Source: Vibrio sinaloensis DSM 21326
Lineage (GTDB): Bacteria > Pseudomonadota > Gammaproteobacteria > Enterobacterales > Vibrionaceae
Direction of reading: 5' to 3'
Length of the DNA stretch: 64,000 nt
Assembly: GCF_000189275.1 (NCBI RefSeq)
Contig: NZ_AEVT01000016.1
Location: 1 to 64,000 of the forward strand
The notes below the pieces were generated by a model that saw nothing but the letters and a program-made list of their open reading frames with translations, was not told the DNA's origin and made no database searches. Positions within the stretch are counted from its first letter, which is position 1, and each line of letters begins with the position of its first letter. Shown piece after piece: positions 1 to 10,447 of the stretch. The translations under genes and the position numbers were made by a program.

Positions 1-56
1 ATAAGAATTAATTGAAATCTTGCACTTCTCTTCATTTATGAAGAAAGCGCATCAAG

Positions 57-90
57 AAAAAGAGAAGCTTCGGCTTCTCTTTTTCGTTTT
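57..90. terminator. Rho-independent terminator of the gene upstream of the window
   Basis: A 12-bp perfect stem (57-68 with 73-84) closed by a TTCG tetraloop, with a T-rich tail on the plus strand and A-rich sequence on the other side. It could terminate from both directions. The gene it serves lies before base 1. Confidence 0.8.
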
Positions 91-338
91 TGGTTATAAG
101 AAAAATTTCAGCAGAGCAATCGGCCTTTCTCCAATCCGCGGATTATTCCTCTTTAAAACAGCAAGTTAATCCCCTTTAAAACCATTTGATTAGCATGGTT
201 TTATAGCTAAGTGTTTCGCTCCTCAAAATCATTAAAGTAGTTATAACTAATCAGTCTTAGCCTTGTTGCTTTCCTAACTGGTAATAAGAACAATTATTGT
301 TTATATTCTTTCCCTAGGTTGTATTACGGGTTTTGTTT
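91..338 (+). other. Intergenic region upstream of bfd
   Basis: No credible ORF here. It holds an 8-bp inverted repeat (178-185 with 195-202, 9-nt loop) with no T tail, and an AT-rich palindrome AACAAT-T-ATTGTT at 289-301. The latter lies where a bfd operator could be and loosely resembles a Fur box, but the match is weak. A clear sigma-70 promoter was not recognised. Confidence 0.35.
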
Positions 339-527
339 ATGTACGTTTGTTTGTGTCATGGTGTTTCTGATAAGAAAATCAAAAGGTTAGCTTTAGAAGA
401 AGGAATCACCGATATTCGAGGCATTAAAAAATGTACCGCACTGGGTAGCCAATGTGGCAAGTGCGTGAAGATGGCAAAAGAAATTTTGCAAGAAACAGGC
501 GTAATCCAGTACCAAAAAGCAAGCTAA
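339..527 (+). CDS. bfd: Bacterioferritin-associated ferredoxin Bfd
   Basis: Small [2Fe-2S] ferredoxin that, in the characterised family, docks on bacterioferritin and passes electrons to the stored ferric core so that iron can be released. The 62-residue product shows the BFD-type cluster ligands: Cys4 and Cys6 near the N terminus and Cys39 and Cys42 as C-x2-C. Cys32 is an additional cysteine. The ATG at 339 is preferred over an in-frame TTG six bases upstream because it gives the usual [11 protein letters not shown] start. bfr follows 73 bases downstream in the same direction, the normal partner arrangement; the two are probably co-transcribed, as no terminator separates them. Confidence 0.93.
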   Translation: MYVCLCHGVSDKKIKRLALEEGITDIRGIKKCTALGSQCGKCVKMAKEILQETGVIQYQKAS

Positions 528-600
528 AACAAGCTTGTGGCTTTTTGACACCTTCTTAATTGGTTCTACAGTTATAAGAGCCAACGAGGAGGGCTTTGTC

Positions 601-1083
601 ATGAAAGGCGATCCAATCATAATCCAACATCTCAATAAAGTGCTCGGTAACGAGCTCATCGCTATCAATCAATATTTCCTTCATGCACGTATGTATAAAG
701 ACTGGGGTCTCAAGCATCTTGCAGATAAGGAATATCATGAATCCATTGATGAAATGAATCACGCTGATCATCTAATCGAGCGCATTTTATTCTTGGAAGG
801 TGTCCCTAACTTACAAGACCTAGGTAAGTTGATGATAGGTGAAGACACCAAGGAAATGCTCGAATGTGACCTTAAACTTGAAATGGCAGCAATTCCCGAT
901 CTAAAAGCGGCAATTGCGTACGCTGAAGATACGCATGACTATGTGTCTCGCGACTTGTTTCAAGACATTCTAGAAGATGAAGAAGAGCATGTAGACTGGT
1001 TAGAGACTCAGCTCGGTCTCATCGATATGACGGGCATCCAAAATTACCTTCAAGCGCAATACGTTGACGAAGACGACGATTAG
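601..1083 (+). CDS. bfr: Bacterioferritin
   Basis: Haem-containing 24-mer iron-storage ferritin that oxidises Fe(II) and stores it as a mineral core. The 160-residue protein has the full ferroxidase ligand set at the E. coli positions (Glu18, Glu51, His54, Glu94, Glu127, His130) and the haem-ligand Met52. The ATG at 601 follows a strong ribosome site GAGGAGG (586-592). An in-frame start at 535 would add residues absent from the family and is rejected. The C terminus ends in an acidic tail. It forms an iron storage and release pair with bfd. Confidence 0.97.
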   Translation: MKGDPIIIQHLNKVLGNELIAINQYFLHARMYKDWGLKHLADKEYHESIDEMNHADHLIERILFLEGVPNLQDLGKLMIGEDTKEMLECDLKLEMAAIPDLKAAIAYAEDTHDYVSRDLFQDILEDEEEHVDWLETQLGLIDMTGIQNYLQAQYVDEDDD

Positions 1084-1104
1084 TCGAACCAACGCTATGA
1101 TTTA

Positions 1105-1138
1105 ACAGCCGTAGTGAGTACTGCGGCTGTTTTTGTTT
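1105..1138 (+). terminator. Terminator after bfr
   Basis: Ten-base stem ACAGCCGTAG / CTGCGGCTGT (one G-U pair) with a 6-base loop, followed by TTTTGTTT. Confidence 0.8.
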
Positions 1139-1153
1139 GGGTTCACATTTTTC

Positions 1154-1182
1154 TTGCTTCAACTGCTTTCTTTCTGTACTAT
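1154..1182 (+). promoter_or_regulatory. Probable sigma-70 promoter of the rpsF operon
   Basis: TTGCTT (1154-1159) and TACTAT (1177-1182) are separated by 17 bases, between the bfr terminator and rpsF. The predicted start near 1189 leaves a leader of about 90 nt. Confidence 0.5.
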
Positions 1183-1196
1183 TCGTGCTCCTTAAT

Positions 1197-1241
1197 CTCG
1201 GTCAATTATCTTTAGTTCCTTGCTTCCTCTGGATGACCGAG
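1197..1241 (+). promoter_or_regulatory. rpsF leader hairpin, candidate S6:S18 autoregulatory element
   Basis: An 8-bp perfect stem CTCGGTCA (1197-1204) with TGACCGAG (1234-1241) encloses a 29-nt loop in the untranslated leader of rpsF. Many bacteria carry an S6:S18-binding RNA before rpsF that mimics 16S rRNA and contains a CCG element. A CCG is present in the 3' arm here, but I could not verify the full consensus. Confidence 0.35.
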
Positions 1242-1279
1242 CCATTTGTGGAAGCTGAATAATCCGTAAGGAGCAACCC

Positions 1280-1660
1280 ATGCGTCATTACGAAATCGTA
1301 TTCATGGTGCACCCAGATCAAAGCGAGCAAGTTGCTGGCATGATCGAGCGTTACACTGGTTCTATCACTGAAGCTGGCGGTACTATCCACCGTCTAGAAG
1401 ACTGGGGCCGTCGTCAACTGGCTTACCCAATCAACAAGCTTCACAAAGCTCACTACGTTCTAATGAACGTTGAAGCTGACCAAGCTGTAATTGATGAGCT
1501 AGAAACTGCTTTCCGTTTCAACGATGCAGTTCTACGTAACATGATCATGCGTACTAAAACAGCGATCACTGAGCAATCTATCATGCTTAAGCAGAAAGAA
1601 GAGCGTGCTCCTCGTCGCGAAGAGCGTGCTGAAGCTAAGCCAGAAGCAGCTGCTGAGTAA
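1280..1660 (+). CDS. rpsF: 30S ribosomal protein S6
   Basis: Small-subunit protein S6, which pairs with S18 on the platform of the 30S subunit. The 126-residue sequence begins [15 protein letters not shown], the standard S6 start, and ends in a charged Glu/Arg/Ala tail typical of gammaproteobacterial S6, the region glutamylated by RimK in E. coli. A clear AAGGAG lies just before the ATG. It heads the conserved rpsF-priB-rpsR-rplI operon, with 8 bases to priB. Its promoter and a leader hairpin lie upstream. Confidence 0.98.
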   Translation: MRHYEIVFMVHPDQSEQVAGMIERYTGSITEAGGTIHRLEDWGRRQLAYPINKLHKAHYVLMNVEADQAVIDELETAFRFNDAVLRNMIMRTKTAITEQSIMLKQKEERAPRREERAEAKPEAAAE

Positions 1661-1668
1661 TCCCACTT

Positions 1669-1971
1669 ATGACCAATCGAATGGAGCTCTCTGGCACCAT
1701 TGCCAAACCGCCCATTCGTAGTAAAAGCCCAAGTGGCATAGAACACTGTCGATTTTGGTTGGAGCATCGCTCTACTGTCATCGAAGCTGATTTACCGAGG
1801 CAAGTTTATTGTCGTATGCCGGTAGTCGTTAGCGGGCAAAGGTCACAAGCATTAACTCAGAATTTAGTACAAGGCAGTAGCATTAAGGTAGGAGGCTTCG
1901 TCGCTTACCAAACCGGCCGAAATGGCGTAGGGAAATTAGTGCTTCATGCCGACAACATTACTCAAATTTAA
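1669..1971 (+). CDS. priB: Primosomal replication protein N (PriB)
   Basis: Single-stranded-DNA-binding OB-fold protein that works with PriA and DnaT to reload DnaB at stalled replication forks. The 100-residue product starts [10 protein letters not shown] and follows the single-OB-fold PriB pattern throughout. It sits between rpsF and rpsR as in other Gammaproteobacteria. Its codon usage is less biased than that of the flanking ribosomal genes, as expected for a low-abundance protein in a high-expression operon. Confidence 0.95.
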   Translation: MTNRMELSGTIAKPPIRSKSPSGIEHCRFWLEHRSTVIEADLPRQVYCRMPVVVSGQRSQALTQNLVQGSSIKVGGFVAYQTGRNGVGKLVLHADNITQI

Positions 1972-1984
1972 GATCAGGAGATAG

Positions 1985-2215
<231 letters not shown>

Positions 2216-2247
2216 TCGGTCGTTTTATTAAGAAAGAGGATTAAACA

Positions 2248-2700
2248 ATGCAAGTTATTCTACTTGATAAAATCGGTAACCTAGGTGGTCTTGGCGATAC
2301 TGTAAACGTTAAATCTGGCTACGCTCGTAACTTCCTTATCCCACAAGGTAAAGCAGTTATGGCGACTAAAGCTAACGTTGAAATGTTCGAAACTCGTCGC
2401 GCTGAACTAGAAGCTAAAGTTGCTGAGCAACTAACTGCTGCTGAAGCACGTGCTGAGAAAGTTAACGCTCTTGAAGCTGTTGTTATCGCTTCTAAAGCTG
2501 GTGACGAAGGTAAACTATTCGGTTCTATCGGTACTCGCGACATCGCTGATGCAATCACTGCAGCTGGCGTTGAAGTAGTTAAGAGCGAAGTTCGTCTTCC
2601 TGAAGGCGCACTGCGTAACACTGGTGAGTTCGAGATCAGCGTTCAACTTCACTCTGAAGTTTTCGCGACAGTTAACCTACAAGTTGTTGCTGCTGACTAA
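2248..2700 (+). CDS. rplI: 50S ribosomal protein L9
   Basis: Two-domain large-subunit protein near the L1 stalk that limits frameshifting. The 150-residue sequence has the N-terminal domain start [19 protein letters not shown], a long central helix rich in Ala and Glu, and a C-terminal domain that binds 23S rRNA. The start has AAGAGGA upstream. It is the last gene of the operon, followed directly by a strong terminator. Confidence 0.98.
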   Translation: MQVILLDKIGNLGGLGDTVNVKSGYARNFLIPQGKAVMATKANVEMFETRRAELEAKVAEQLTAAEARAEKVNALEAVVIASKAGDEGKLFGSIGTRDIADAITAAGVEVVKSEVRLPEGALRNTGEFEISVQLHSEVFATVNLQVVAAD

Positions 2701-2721
2701 TTCAGTATCTAGACGTATTTT

Positions 2722-2750
2722 AAAAGCACCTCCTAGAGGTGCTTTTTTTA
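2722..2750. terminator. Terminator of the rpsF operon
   Basis: Stem AAAAGCACCTC (2722-2732) with GAGGTGCTTTT, 3-base loop, then further T residues. A-rich sequence on the other side may also stop transcription from the convergent DUF481 gene. Confidence 0.85.
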
Positions 2751-2769
2751 TGCCTATTCAAAATGGGTA

Positions 2770-3552
2770 TTAAAAGGCGAACAAGAGGTTGACGGAAAAG
2801 ATACTGTCGGATTTCTCCAGACCATCCGGTACTTTGTCGTGATACTGGCGAGAGTGAGCCAACTTCAGCGCAATGTCTTCGGTAATATTATTAGTCACAC
2901 TGACATCGCTATCCGTTCGGGTGTTACTTTTACCTGAAACCATGGTGACTGAGGCTTCAAGCTTTAAGTTATCCAACGCTTGCCAAGTTGTGGTCAGATT
3001 GCCACGAAAAATGCCTTCTTCGACGATATTGGGAAAGATAATGTCATCGTCATCAATCTCCTCTAAGTTGGGTTCTTGGTAACGAAAACCAGGACCGACT
3101 TCAACTTCTAATACCCAGCGTTCAGTATTGGAAAACTGATAACCAAGACCGCCAGAAAATGTGTAATCTCGAAAGTATGCACTGTACAAAGAGTCGACCC
3201 CTTTAAAGCTGCCATATAAGTAGGTTTTTGGGCTTAGTTTATAGTCGCTTTGAATGGTATAACTTGATTGGCGCTTGTCTTCTTCGCCATCTTTGTAGAG
3301 CAAGTAATATTTCCATTCTCCACTGCTACGGTGGCGACCTGATGTGTAGTTTGCGGCAAGGCGTGAGTTCATAGAACGCGAGTCAGAGTTTCCAGTGTGG
3401 GACTGGTAACCGAACTCAACTTCTGTATTCCATGGTGAAGGTACATCAATATCTGGGCTTCCCTGATCCTCTTCTGCTGCGTAGCAGTGCGTTGAGCCAA
3501 CCAAGCTCGCGGCAAGTAACCAATGCTTAGACACTAATGACCTCTTATTCAT
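2770..3552 (-). CDS. DUF481 (YdiY-like) outer-membrane protein
   Basis: Predicted outer-membrane beta-barrel of the DUF481 family, sometimes called salt-induced outer-membrane protein; the exact role is unknown. The 260-residue product has an N-terminal signal peptide ending near HCYA, then alternating amphipathic strands with paired tyrosines (YLYGSFKG, GGLGYQF) and a C-terminal aromatic residue (LLFAF), as outer-membrane proteins need for assembly. It is convergent with rplI and divergent from dnaB and appears monocistronic. Confidence is high for the family and low for function. Confidence 0.8.
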   Translation of the reverse strand: MNKRSLVSKHWLLAASLVGSTHCYAAEEDQGSPDIDVPSPWNTEVEFGYQSHTGNSDSRSMNSRLAANYTSGRHRSSGEWKYYLLYKDGEEDKRQSSYTIQSDYKLSPKTYLYGSFKGVDSLYSAYFRDYTFSGGLGYQFSNTERWVLEVEVGPGFRYQEPNLEEIDDDDIIFPNIVEEGIFRGNLTTTWQALDNLKLEASVTMVSGKSNTRTDSDVSVTNNITEDIALKLAHSRQYHDKVPDGLEKSDSIFSVNLLFAF

Positions 3553-3618
3553 TGAATTTGACCGCTAATAGTAAAGTTAAATACCAGCCTATCCGTCAAT
3601 GCTAGGTTAATTATCGTT

Positions 3619-3674
3619 GAGAAAGACACAATCTCTGTCTGAGCTACAGACAATGCTGTCTTTCTCGCTATAAT
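3619..3674 (+). promoter_or_regulatory. dnaB promoter region with nested inverted repeats
   Basis: A perfect TATAAT lies at 3669-3674; no good -35 was found. Immediately upstream are a 10-bp perfect inverted repeat (GAGAAAGACA 3619-3628 with TGTCTTTCTC 3657-3666) and, inside it, TGTCTG 3636-3641 with CAGACA 3647-3652. The GACA/TGTC theme appears four times. The arrangement suggests an operator overlapping the promoter; no binding protein can be named. Confidence 0.45.
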
Positions 3675-3706
3675 GAGCGATCTAAAGCAAGTTGTAGAGC
3701 GATACC

Positions 3707-5119
3707 ATGGCCGACCCGAGAACAGAAAATCGAAATAAAAAATTTAACGACATGCAGGTTGATGCAATCAAGGTCCCACCGCACTCTTTAGAAGCGGAGC
3801 AGTCCGTTATTGGTGGCTTATTACTTGATAACGAGCGCTGGGATACAGTCGCTGAGCGTGTTGTTGCAAAAGATTTTTATAGTCGTCCTCATCGTCTTAT
3901 TTTCGAAGCGGTGAAAGCCATTTTGGAAGACAGTAAGCCGCTCGATTTGATCACCTTGTCTGAGTTTTTAGAGCTGCGTGAGCAATTAGATGATGTTGGT
4001 GGTTTTGCTTATTTGGCCGACTTGGTTAAGAACACCCCAAGTGCGGCTAACATTAACGCGTATGCTGAGATCGTTGCAGAGCGAGCGTTGGTGCGTGATC
4101 TTATCGGTGTGGCAAATGATATTGCTGATGCAGGTTATGATCCGCAGGGCCGCTCTTCAGAAGATCTTCTCGACCTTGCTGAAAGTAAGGTATTTGCGAT
4201 TGCTGAGTCTCGAACCAATGAGAATGAAGGCCCGCAGAACGTCGATAATATTCTGGAAAAAACGCTCGAACGCATCGAGCTTCTGTATAAAACACCGCAA
4301 GATGGCGTCACTGGTGTCGATACAGGCTTTACTGACTTGAATAAGAAAACGGCGGGTCTGCAAGGCTCAGATCTTGTGATCGTCGCGGCACGTCCTTCGA
4401 TGGGTAAAACCACCTTCGCTATGAACTTGTGTGAAAATGCCGCCATGTCGCAAGATAAGCCGGTGTTAATCTTTTCCCTAGAGATGCCTTCAGAACAAAT
4501 CATGATGCGTATGCTGGCTTCTCTATCGCGAGTCGATCAAACCAAAATCCGTACCGGTCAATTGGACGACGAGGATTGGGCACGTATCTCTTCGACGATG
4601 GGTATTCTGATGCAGAAGAAGAATATGTATATCGACGATAGCTCAGGTCTAACGCCTACTGAAGTGCGCTCTCGTGCACGACGTATTGCGCGTGAGCATG
4701 GGGGGCTATCAATGATCATGGTCGACTACCTGCAGCTAATGCGTGTGCCCGCATTGTCAGATAACCGTACGCTTGAAATCGCTGAAATCTCTCGATCTCT
4801 CAAGGCGCTTGCAAAAGAGTTGAATGTTCCTGTTGTCGCTCTTTCTCAGTTAAACCGTTCTCTAGAGCAACGTGCCGACAAACGTCCGGTTAACTCGGAC
4901 TTGCGTGAATCAGGATCTATCGAGCAGGATGCCGACTTGATTATGTTTATCTATCGCGATGAGGTATACAACCCGGATAGCTCAATGAAAGGGACGGCAG
5001 AAATCATCCTCGGTAAGCAACGTAACGGTCCTATCGGTTCCGTGCGACTGACCTTCCAAGGTCAATGGTCGCGCTTTGATAACTATGCAGGACCTGCATT
5101 TGATATGGATGAAGAGTAA
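3707..5119 (+). CDS. dnaB: Replicative DNA helicase DnaB
   Basis: Hexameric 5'-3' helicase that unwinds the replication fork and recruits primase. The 470-residue protein has the N-terminal primase-interaction domain (about 22-120), a linker, and the RecA-like ATPase core with Walker [10 protein letters not shown] (about 228-236), Walker B in MIMVDYLQL and the DnaB motif [13 protein letters not shown] near the C terminus. Full length for the family, with no intein. The alr start follows 4 bases after the stop, so the two are co-transcribed, a common gammaproteobacterial pairing. Confidence 0.98.
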   Translation: MADPRTENRNKKFNDMQVDAIKVPPHSLEAEQSVIGGLLLDNERWDTVAERVVAKDFYSRPHRLIFEAVKAILEDSKPLDLITLSEFLELREQLDDVGGFAYLADLVKNTPSAANINAYAEIVAERALVRDLIGVANDIADAGYDPQGRSSEDLLDLAESKVFAIAESRTNENEGPQNVDNILEKTLERIELLYKTPQDGVTGVDTGFTDLNKKTAGLQGSDLVIVAARPSMGKTTFAMNLCENAAMSQDKPVLIFSLEMPSEQIMMRMLASLSRVDQTKIRTGQLDDEDWARISSTMGILMQKKNMYIDDSSGLTPTEVRSRARRIAREHGGLSMIMVDYLQLMRVPALSDNRTLEIAEISRSLKALAKELNVPVVALSQLNRSLEQRADKRPVNSDLRESGSIEQDADLIMFIYRDEVYNPDSSMKGTAEIILGKQRNGPIGSVRLTFQGQWSRFDNYAGPAFDMDEE

Positions 5120-5123
5120 CGCC

Positions 5124-6212
5124 ATGAGCTATATGAAAGCAGCAACGGCGTTTATTAACCTCGATGCATTAGAGCACAATTTAGAACAAATTAAACGACA
5201 AGCGCCAAACAGTAAGGTGATGGCGGTTGTTAAAGCGAACAGCTATGGTCATGGATTGCGTCATATTGCAGTGCACGCCCATGGTGCTGATGCTTTTGGA
5301 GTCGCACGGATCGAAGAGGCCTTGCAGCTTAGAGCTTGTGGTGTCGTTAAGCCTATTTTACTCCTAGAGGGCTTTTACTCTCCGGGCGATCTGCCAGTCT
5401 TGGTGACCAACAATATTCAAACCGTCGTTCACTGTGAAGAGCAGTTGGCAGCCTTAGAACAAGCCGAATTAGAAACCCCAGTCGTTGTTTGGCTTAAGGT
5501 TGACAGTGGCATGCACCGTTTGGGGGTTCGCCCTGAGCAATACAATGCGTTTGTCTCTCGATTGAAAGCGTGTCGCAATGTGGCCAAACCCTTACGCTAC
5601 ATGAGCCATTTTGGTTGTGCGGATGAGTTGAATAAGCCAACGACAAACGAGCAAACAGAGCTTTTTCTTTCTTTAACTCAAGGTTGTGAGGGAGAGCGTT
5701 CATTGGCGGCTTCGGCTGGGCTATTAGCGTGGCCAGAGAGCCAGTTGGATTGGGTGCGTCCCGGCATTATTATGTACGGCGTTTCCCCGTTCAATGATAA
5801 AACAGCCCTACAGATGGGCTACCTACCTGTGATGACATTAAAGTCTCACTTGATTGCGGTGCGTGACGTTAAAGCGGGCGAGAGTGTCGGTTATGGTGGC
5901 ACTTGGACATGTGAACAAGATACCAAGATTGGTGTGATTGCGATTGGCTATGGTGATGGTTACCCGCGAACTGCGCCCAATGGCACTCCAGTGTGGGTGA
6001 ATGGACGTAAAGCACCTATCGCAGGGCGTGTCTCAATGGACATGCTGACGGTCGATTTGGGGCCGGGTGCGACTGATCGTGTCGGTGATGAGGCAATTTT
6101 ATGGGGCAATGACTTACCCGTAGAAGAGGTCGCAGGCCATATAGGTACGATTGCCTACGAATTGGTGACCAAGCTAACCTCGCGGGTAGAGATGGAATAC
6201 TTTAGTCGTTAA
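5124..6212 (+). CDS. alr: Alanine racemase
   Basis: PLP-dependent racemase that makes D-alanine for peptidoglycan. The PLP lysine is Lys37 in [10 protein letters not shown], and the second catalytic base is the Tyr in SVGYGGT. Two-domain fold: TIM barrel, then a beta domain beginning around IGYGDGYPR. The ATG at 5124 has GAAGAG eight bases upstream inside the dnaB tail. An in-frame start at 5076 overlapping dnaB is unlikely, because its extra residues do not resemble the family. Length 362 residues is normal. Confidence 0.96.
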   Translation: MSYMKAATAFINLDALEHNLEQIKRQAPNSKVMAVVKANSYGHGLRHIAVHAHGADAFGVARIEEALQLRACGVVKPILLLEGFYSPGDLPVLVTNNIQTVVHCEEQLAALEQAELETPVVVWLKVDSGMHRLGVRPEQYNAFVSRLKACRNVAKPLRYMSHFGCADELNKPTTNEQTELFLSLTQGCEGERSLAASAGLLAWPESQLDWVRPGIIMYGVSPFNDKTALQMGYLPVMTLKSHLIAVRDVKAGESVGYGGTWTCEQDTKIGVIAIGYGDGYPRTAPNGTPVWVNGRKAPIAGRVSMDMLTVDLGPGATDRVGDEAILWGNDLPVEEVAGHIGTIAYELVTKLTSRVEMEYFSR

Positions 6213-6234
6213 TCCTGACGTCACAATTGTTACC

Positions 6235-6262
6235 AAGCGGAGCCCAAAAGCTCCGCTTTTTC
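6235..6262. terminator. Terminator between alr and yjbQ
   Basis: Stem AGCGGAGC (6236-6243) with GCTCCGCT (6250-6257), loop CCAAAA, followed by TTTTCG. It lies between two convergent genes. Confidence 0.8.
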
Positions 6263-6263
6263 G

Positions 6264-6689
6264 TTAGCCTAGCTCGCCTTGAAGAGTCGCTATAATTCGG
6301 CGCTGACCGCCAAAATCCCTATGTTCTCCCAAATAGATCCCCTGCCAAGTCCCTAGCGCCAACCGCCCTTTGCTGATTGGAACCATGATACTGCAGCCAA
6401 GTGTTGAAGCCTTGATATGTGCAGGCATGTCATCATCACCTTCATAGGTATGTTGGTAATAAGGAGCCCGTTCAGGGACAAAATGATTAAAGTGTTTTTC
6501 CATATCATGCCTCACCGTTGGGTCGGCATTTTCATTAATGGTTAGGCTTGCGGAAGTATGCTGGATAAATAGCTGTAATATTCCGACAGAATACTGGCTC
6601 AACTGAGGTAATTGTTGTTCAATTTCATCGGTGATGAGATGGAATCCGCGATTACGTGCTTGGAGATGGATGGTCTTTTGTTGCCACAT
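6264..6689 (-). CDS. yjbQ: YjbQ family protein (UPF0047)
   Basis: Member of the YjbQ/UPF0047 family, annotated as secondary thiamine-phosphate synthase because E. coli YjbQ shows weak activity of that kind; the physiological role is unsettled. The 141-residue product starts [19 protein letters not shown] and contains the conserved [21 protein letters not shown] block, [28 protein letters not shown] and the [13 protein letters not shown] tail. The inner ATG at 6689, with AGGTAA upstream, is chosen over 6722 because it matches the family start. It is convergent with alr. Confidence 0.88.
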   Translation of the reverse strand: MWQQKTIHLQARNRGFHLITDEIEQQLPQLSQYSVGILQLFIQHTSASLTINENADPTVRHDMEKHFNHFVPERAPYYQHTYEGDDDMPAHIKASTLGCSIMVPISKGRLALGTWQGIYLGEHRDFGGQRRIIATLQGELG

Positions 6690-6901
6690 TAGGTTACCTA
6701 AATTTCGAAATTTCATCGGCATTTAATTAAGCTTAACCTAGCTTGGTGCTAAAATCATAATTCGCGCGGGTGGTTTTGTTTAAATTTGAAACAGGTAACG
6801 TGACCTAACTCAAAGTGAGTGAGGGTGGCCTGGGTCATAATGCTCGCCTGAAAAAAAATTACAAAGTCTTGTTTTGTGGCAATACGCCCAAACATATCTA
6901 A

Positions 6902-8638
<1,737 letters not shown>

Positions 8639-8660
8639 TTGTTGTCGCGTTTGTGAGAGC

Positions 8661-8696
8661 AAAAAACGCCAACCTGTTAGGTTGGCGTTTTGTTTT
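8661..8696 (+). terminator. pgi terminator
   Basis: Perfect stem AACGCCAACCT / AGGTTGGCGTT with a 3-base loop, preceded by A residues and followed by TTGTTTT. Confidence 0.9.
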
Positions 8697-8755
8697 GAAG
8701 CTACTCTCACTGTTAGCGCTTAGAGTTACTTTGAACGAGCGTGAAGCACTGAGAG

Positions 8756-9652
8756 TTATACCGTGGTATCAACACTCGGTTTTGCATCGGTGGTAGCGGC
8801 AAATTTTTGGCCCAGCAAGGCAACCATCTGATCGTAGTACTGCATGTTGGGTTTATTCCCAAGTAATTTACAGAGCTCGTTACCTGTTGGGCTGAAGCGG
8901 TAGTAGAGTAGACGAACGCCTTTGCTGTGCGCTTGCAGTGAAAGCTGTTTTCCTTGATAGACTAGGGGCAGAGGAGAGTCCAGTTCTATCTCTCCCGATT
9001 CAAGCTCCGTACCATGCATCAGTCCTAGCTCGAATAACACCAGTAAACTGGAGTAGGGCAGTTGGAAATTGCCGACATTAATATTGCTGGTGGTGTTGCG
9101 TTTTCCAAAGCTAAAAATGCCGCCATGAGAGCGATAACCCACCAGTAACTTGCGACTGTTGTCCCCACCAAAGCTACAGGCTAGCGACGCAGCGCGTTGT
9201 AAAATTTGCGCTTCTTTTGGCGTCATATCTTGCAGGACTTTCAACGCCTTCATCGATGTTGAGCCAGGGTTGGTTACTTCGCGTTTTAGTACCTGTGCCC
9301 AAAGCCTTTGCATGGCGCTGTTGTGCACTTCTTGTGCCATATCAAAGAAGCGATATAGCCAATCTTGATCGGGTTCTCCCGCGGTTTCATCTTTACAAGA
9401 GACGTGGGCAAGCTTCAGAATTTGCTCAAGATTTTTTTGGCGAAGCTCTTTACGTTTACGTTCGCGGATCAGCGCTCGTTCTAAAGTTGGCTTCTCTGGT
9501 GCTTCACTTCGAAGGAGCGCATCCAGACCATAGGATTCGGCGATGCTAAGGACGCGACTAGCACTGTCTTTAATATAATTAGACTTTTTTTCTTGCCGCG
9601 GTTGCTGGGTGGGTTCGTGGTCAATGACGACGGGCTTGTTGCTCTCAGACAT
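8756..9652 (-). CDS. TIGR03899 family protein of unknown function
   Basis: A 298-residue cytoplasmic protein of a family I recognise as TIGR03899, found mainly in Vibrio and relatives, with no assigned function. The N-terminal 50 residues are Pro/Gln/Lys-rich and probably disordered. The middle carries a charged helix (ALIRERKRKELRQKNLEQIL), then the characteristic DQDWLYRFFDMAQEVHNSAMQ and LWAQVLKREVTNPGSTS segments, and a variable C-terminal part. No membrane segment or catalytic motif is evident. It is convergent with pgi and transcribed alone. Confidence 0.7.
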   Translation of the reverse strand: MSESNKPVVIDHEPTQQPRQEKKSNYIKDSASRVLSIAESYGLDALLRSEAPEKPTLERALIRERKRKELRQKNLEQILKLAHVSCKDETAGEPDQDWLYRFFDMAQEVHNSAMQRLWAQVLKREVTNPGSTSMKALKVLQDMTPKEAQILQRAASLACSFGGDNSRKLLVGYRSHGGIFSFGKRNTTSNINVGNFQLPYSSLLVLFELGLMHGTELESGEIELDSPLPLVYQGKQLSLQAHSKGVRLLYYRFSPTGNELCKLLGNKPNMQYYDQMVALLGQKFAATTDAKPSVDTTV

Positions 9653-9804
9653 TGTATTTCCTTAGCCATCATGAAGTTAACTATAAATGTACCTCGTAAC
9701 GGACTAAGCTGCCACAGAAAGTGTGTGAGAAGGCTTTCAAAATTAGCACTACCACATATGCTAACAAGTTGTTAAAATTATTCGGGTAATAATTGAGAGG
9801 GTTT

Positions 9805-9909
9805 ATGAAGTATTTCAATGACAATAAATTGAAAAAGCACCTGTCAATCGCCTTATTGCTTTTGGTTTACCTAGGTGTACTAGGTTATTTATCCAAATAT
9901 CTTTCCTAG
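9805..9909 (+). CDS. Candidate 34-residue single-pass membrane protein
   Basis: A short ORF with a well-placed ribosome site GAGAGGG (9794-9800) and ATG start. The product has a charged N terminus (MKYFNDNKLKKHL), one hydrophobic helix of about 17 residues (SIALLLLVYLGVLGYL), and ends in SKYLS. It stands alone between a divergent TIGR03899 gene and the 3' end of the DUF3299 gene. The ribosome site and the regular small-protein layout (positive-inside then TM) argue for a real gene. No homologue is recognised. Confidence 0.5.
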   Translation: MKYFNDNKLKKHLSIALLLLVYLGVLGYLSKYLS

Positions 9910-9948
9910 AATAGGCGATTCACAGGTTATCTATTTGTTAAAATCCGC

Positions 9949-10443
9949 TTAGTAGTCGTCGTACTCTTCAATAGCAGAACCTTCGATCACATAGGCTGTT
10001 TCTGCAAGCTCATGACTGATGGTTTCTGTTTTTAGCGTACCTACGACGTAAATGACATCCCACAATTGCTGTATTGGTGCTCCTTTCGGGAACTTCACGT
10101 AGATGATCTGATTTGGTGGCGGTGGCGGAACATGAATACATGCACCGAAATACGGGACAAGTAGAAACTCCGTAACCATGTTCTCATCCCCTTCAAGCGG
10201 AATCACAAAACCAGGAATCTTTACTTTACTGCCATTCAGTTCAGGTCGTACGCTGCCTACTTTTGATTGCACCATTGCGCCACCGGAGTGGTCGGTCGCA
10301 GGCATTCCATAACTATCAAATTGATTACGCTCACTCTCAGGGATCAGATCGATCCAATCCAGCGTTAAAGTCTCCGATTGCTCTGCGTAGCTGGGTAAGC
10401 TAAAGCTCAAGACTGTGAGGAGAACGATTAGTATTTTTTTCAT
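9949..10443 (-). CDS. DUF3299 periplasmic protein, last gene of the zinc operon
   Basis: A 164-residue exported protein with a signal peptide ending near SYA. It carries the DUF3299 hallmark GACIHVPPPPPNQIIYV and the preceding KIPGFVIPLE segment. The function of the family is not established. It lies 4 bases downstream of the FtsX-like permease in the same operon as ZrgA, so a part in zinc acquisition is inferred; the zrg region of V. cholerae includes additional genes of this kind. The cysteine and histidine in the hallmark could bind metal, but that is speculation. Confidence 0.8.
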   Translation of the reverse strand: MKKILIVLLTVLSFSLPSYAEQSETLTLDWIDLIPESERNQFDSYGMPATDHSGGAMVQSKVGSVRPELNGSKVKIPGFVIPLEGDENMVTEFLLVPYFGACIHVPPPPPNQIIYVKFPKGAPIQQLWDVIYVVGTLKTETISHELAETAYVIEGSAIEEYDDY

Positions 10444-10447
10444 TTTT

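Noticed and set aside
178..202. Hairpin upstream of bfd as an intrinsic terminator or sRNA
   Set aside because: Only 8 bp, AT-rich, no U tract or promoter seen.
535..600. N-terminal extension of bfr
   Set aside because: No ribosome site and extra residues absent from bacterioferritins; the strong site precedes 601.
4101..4503. Antisense ORFs within dnaB
   Set aside because: Shadows of a fully supported dnaB reading frame.
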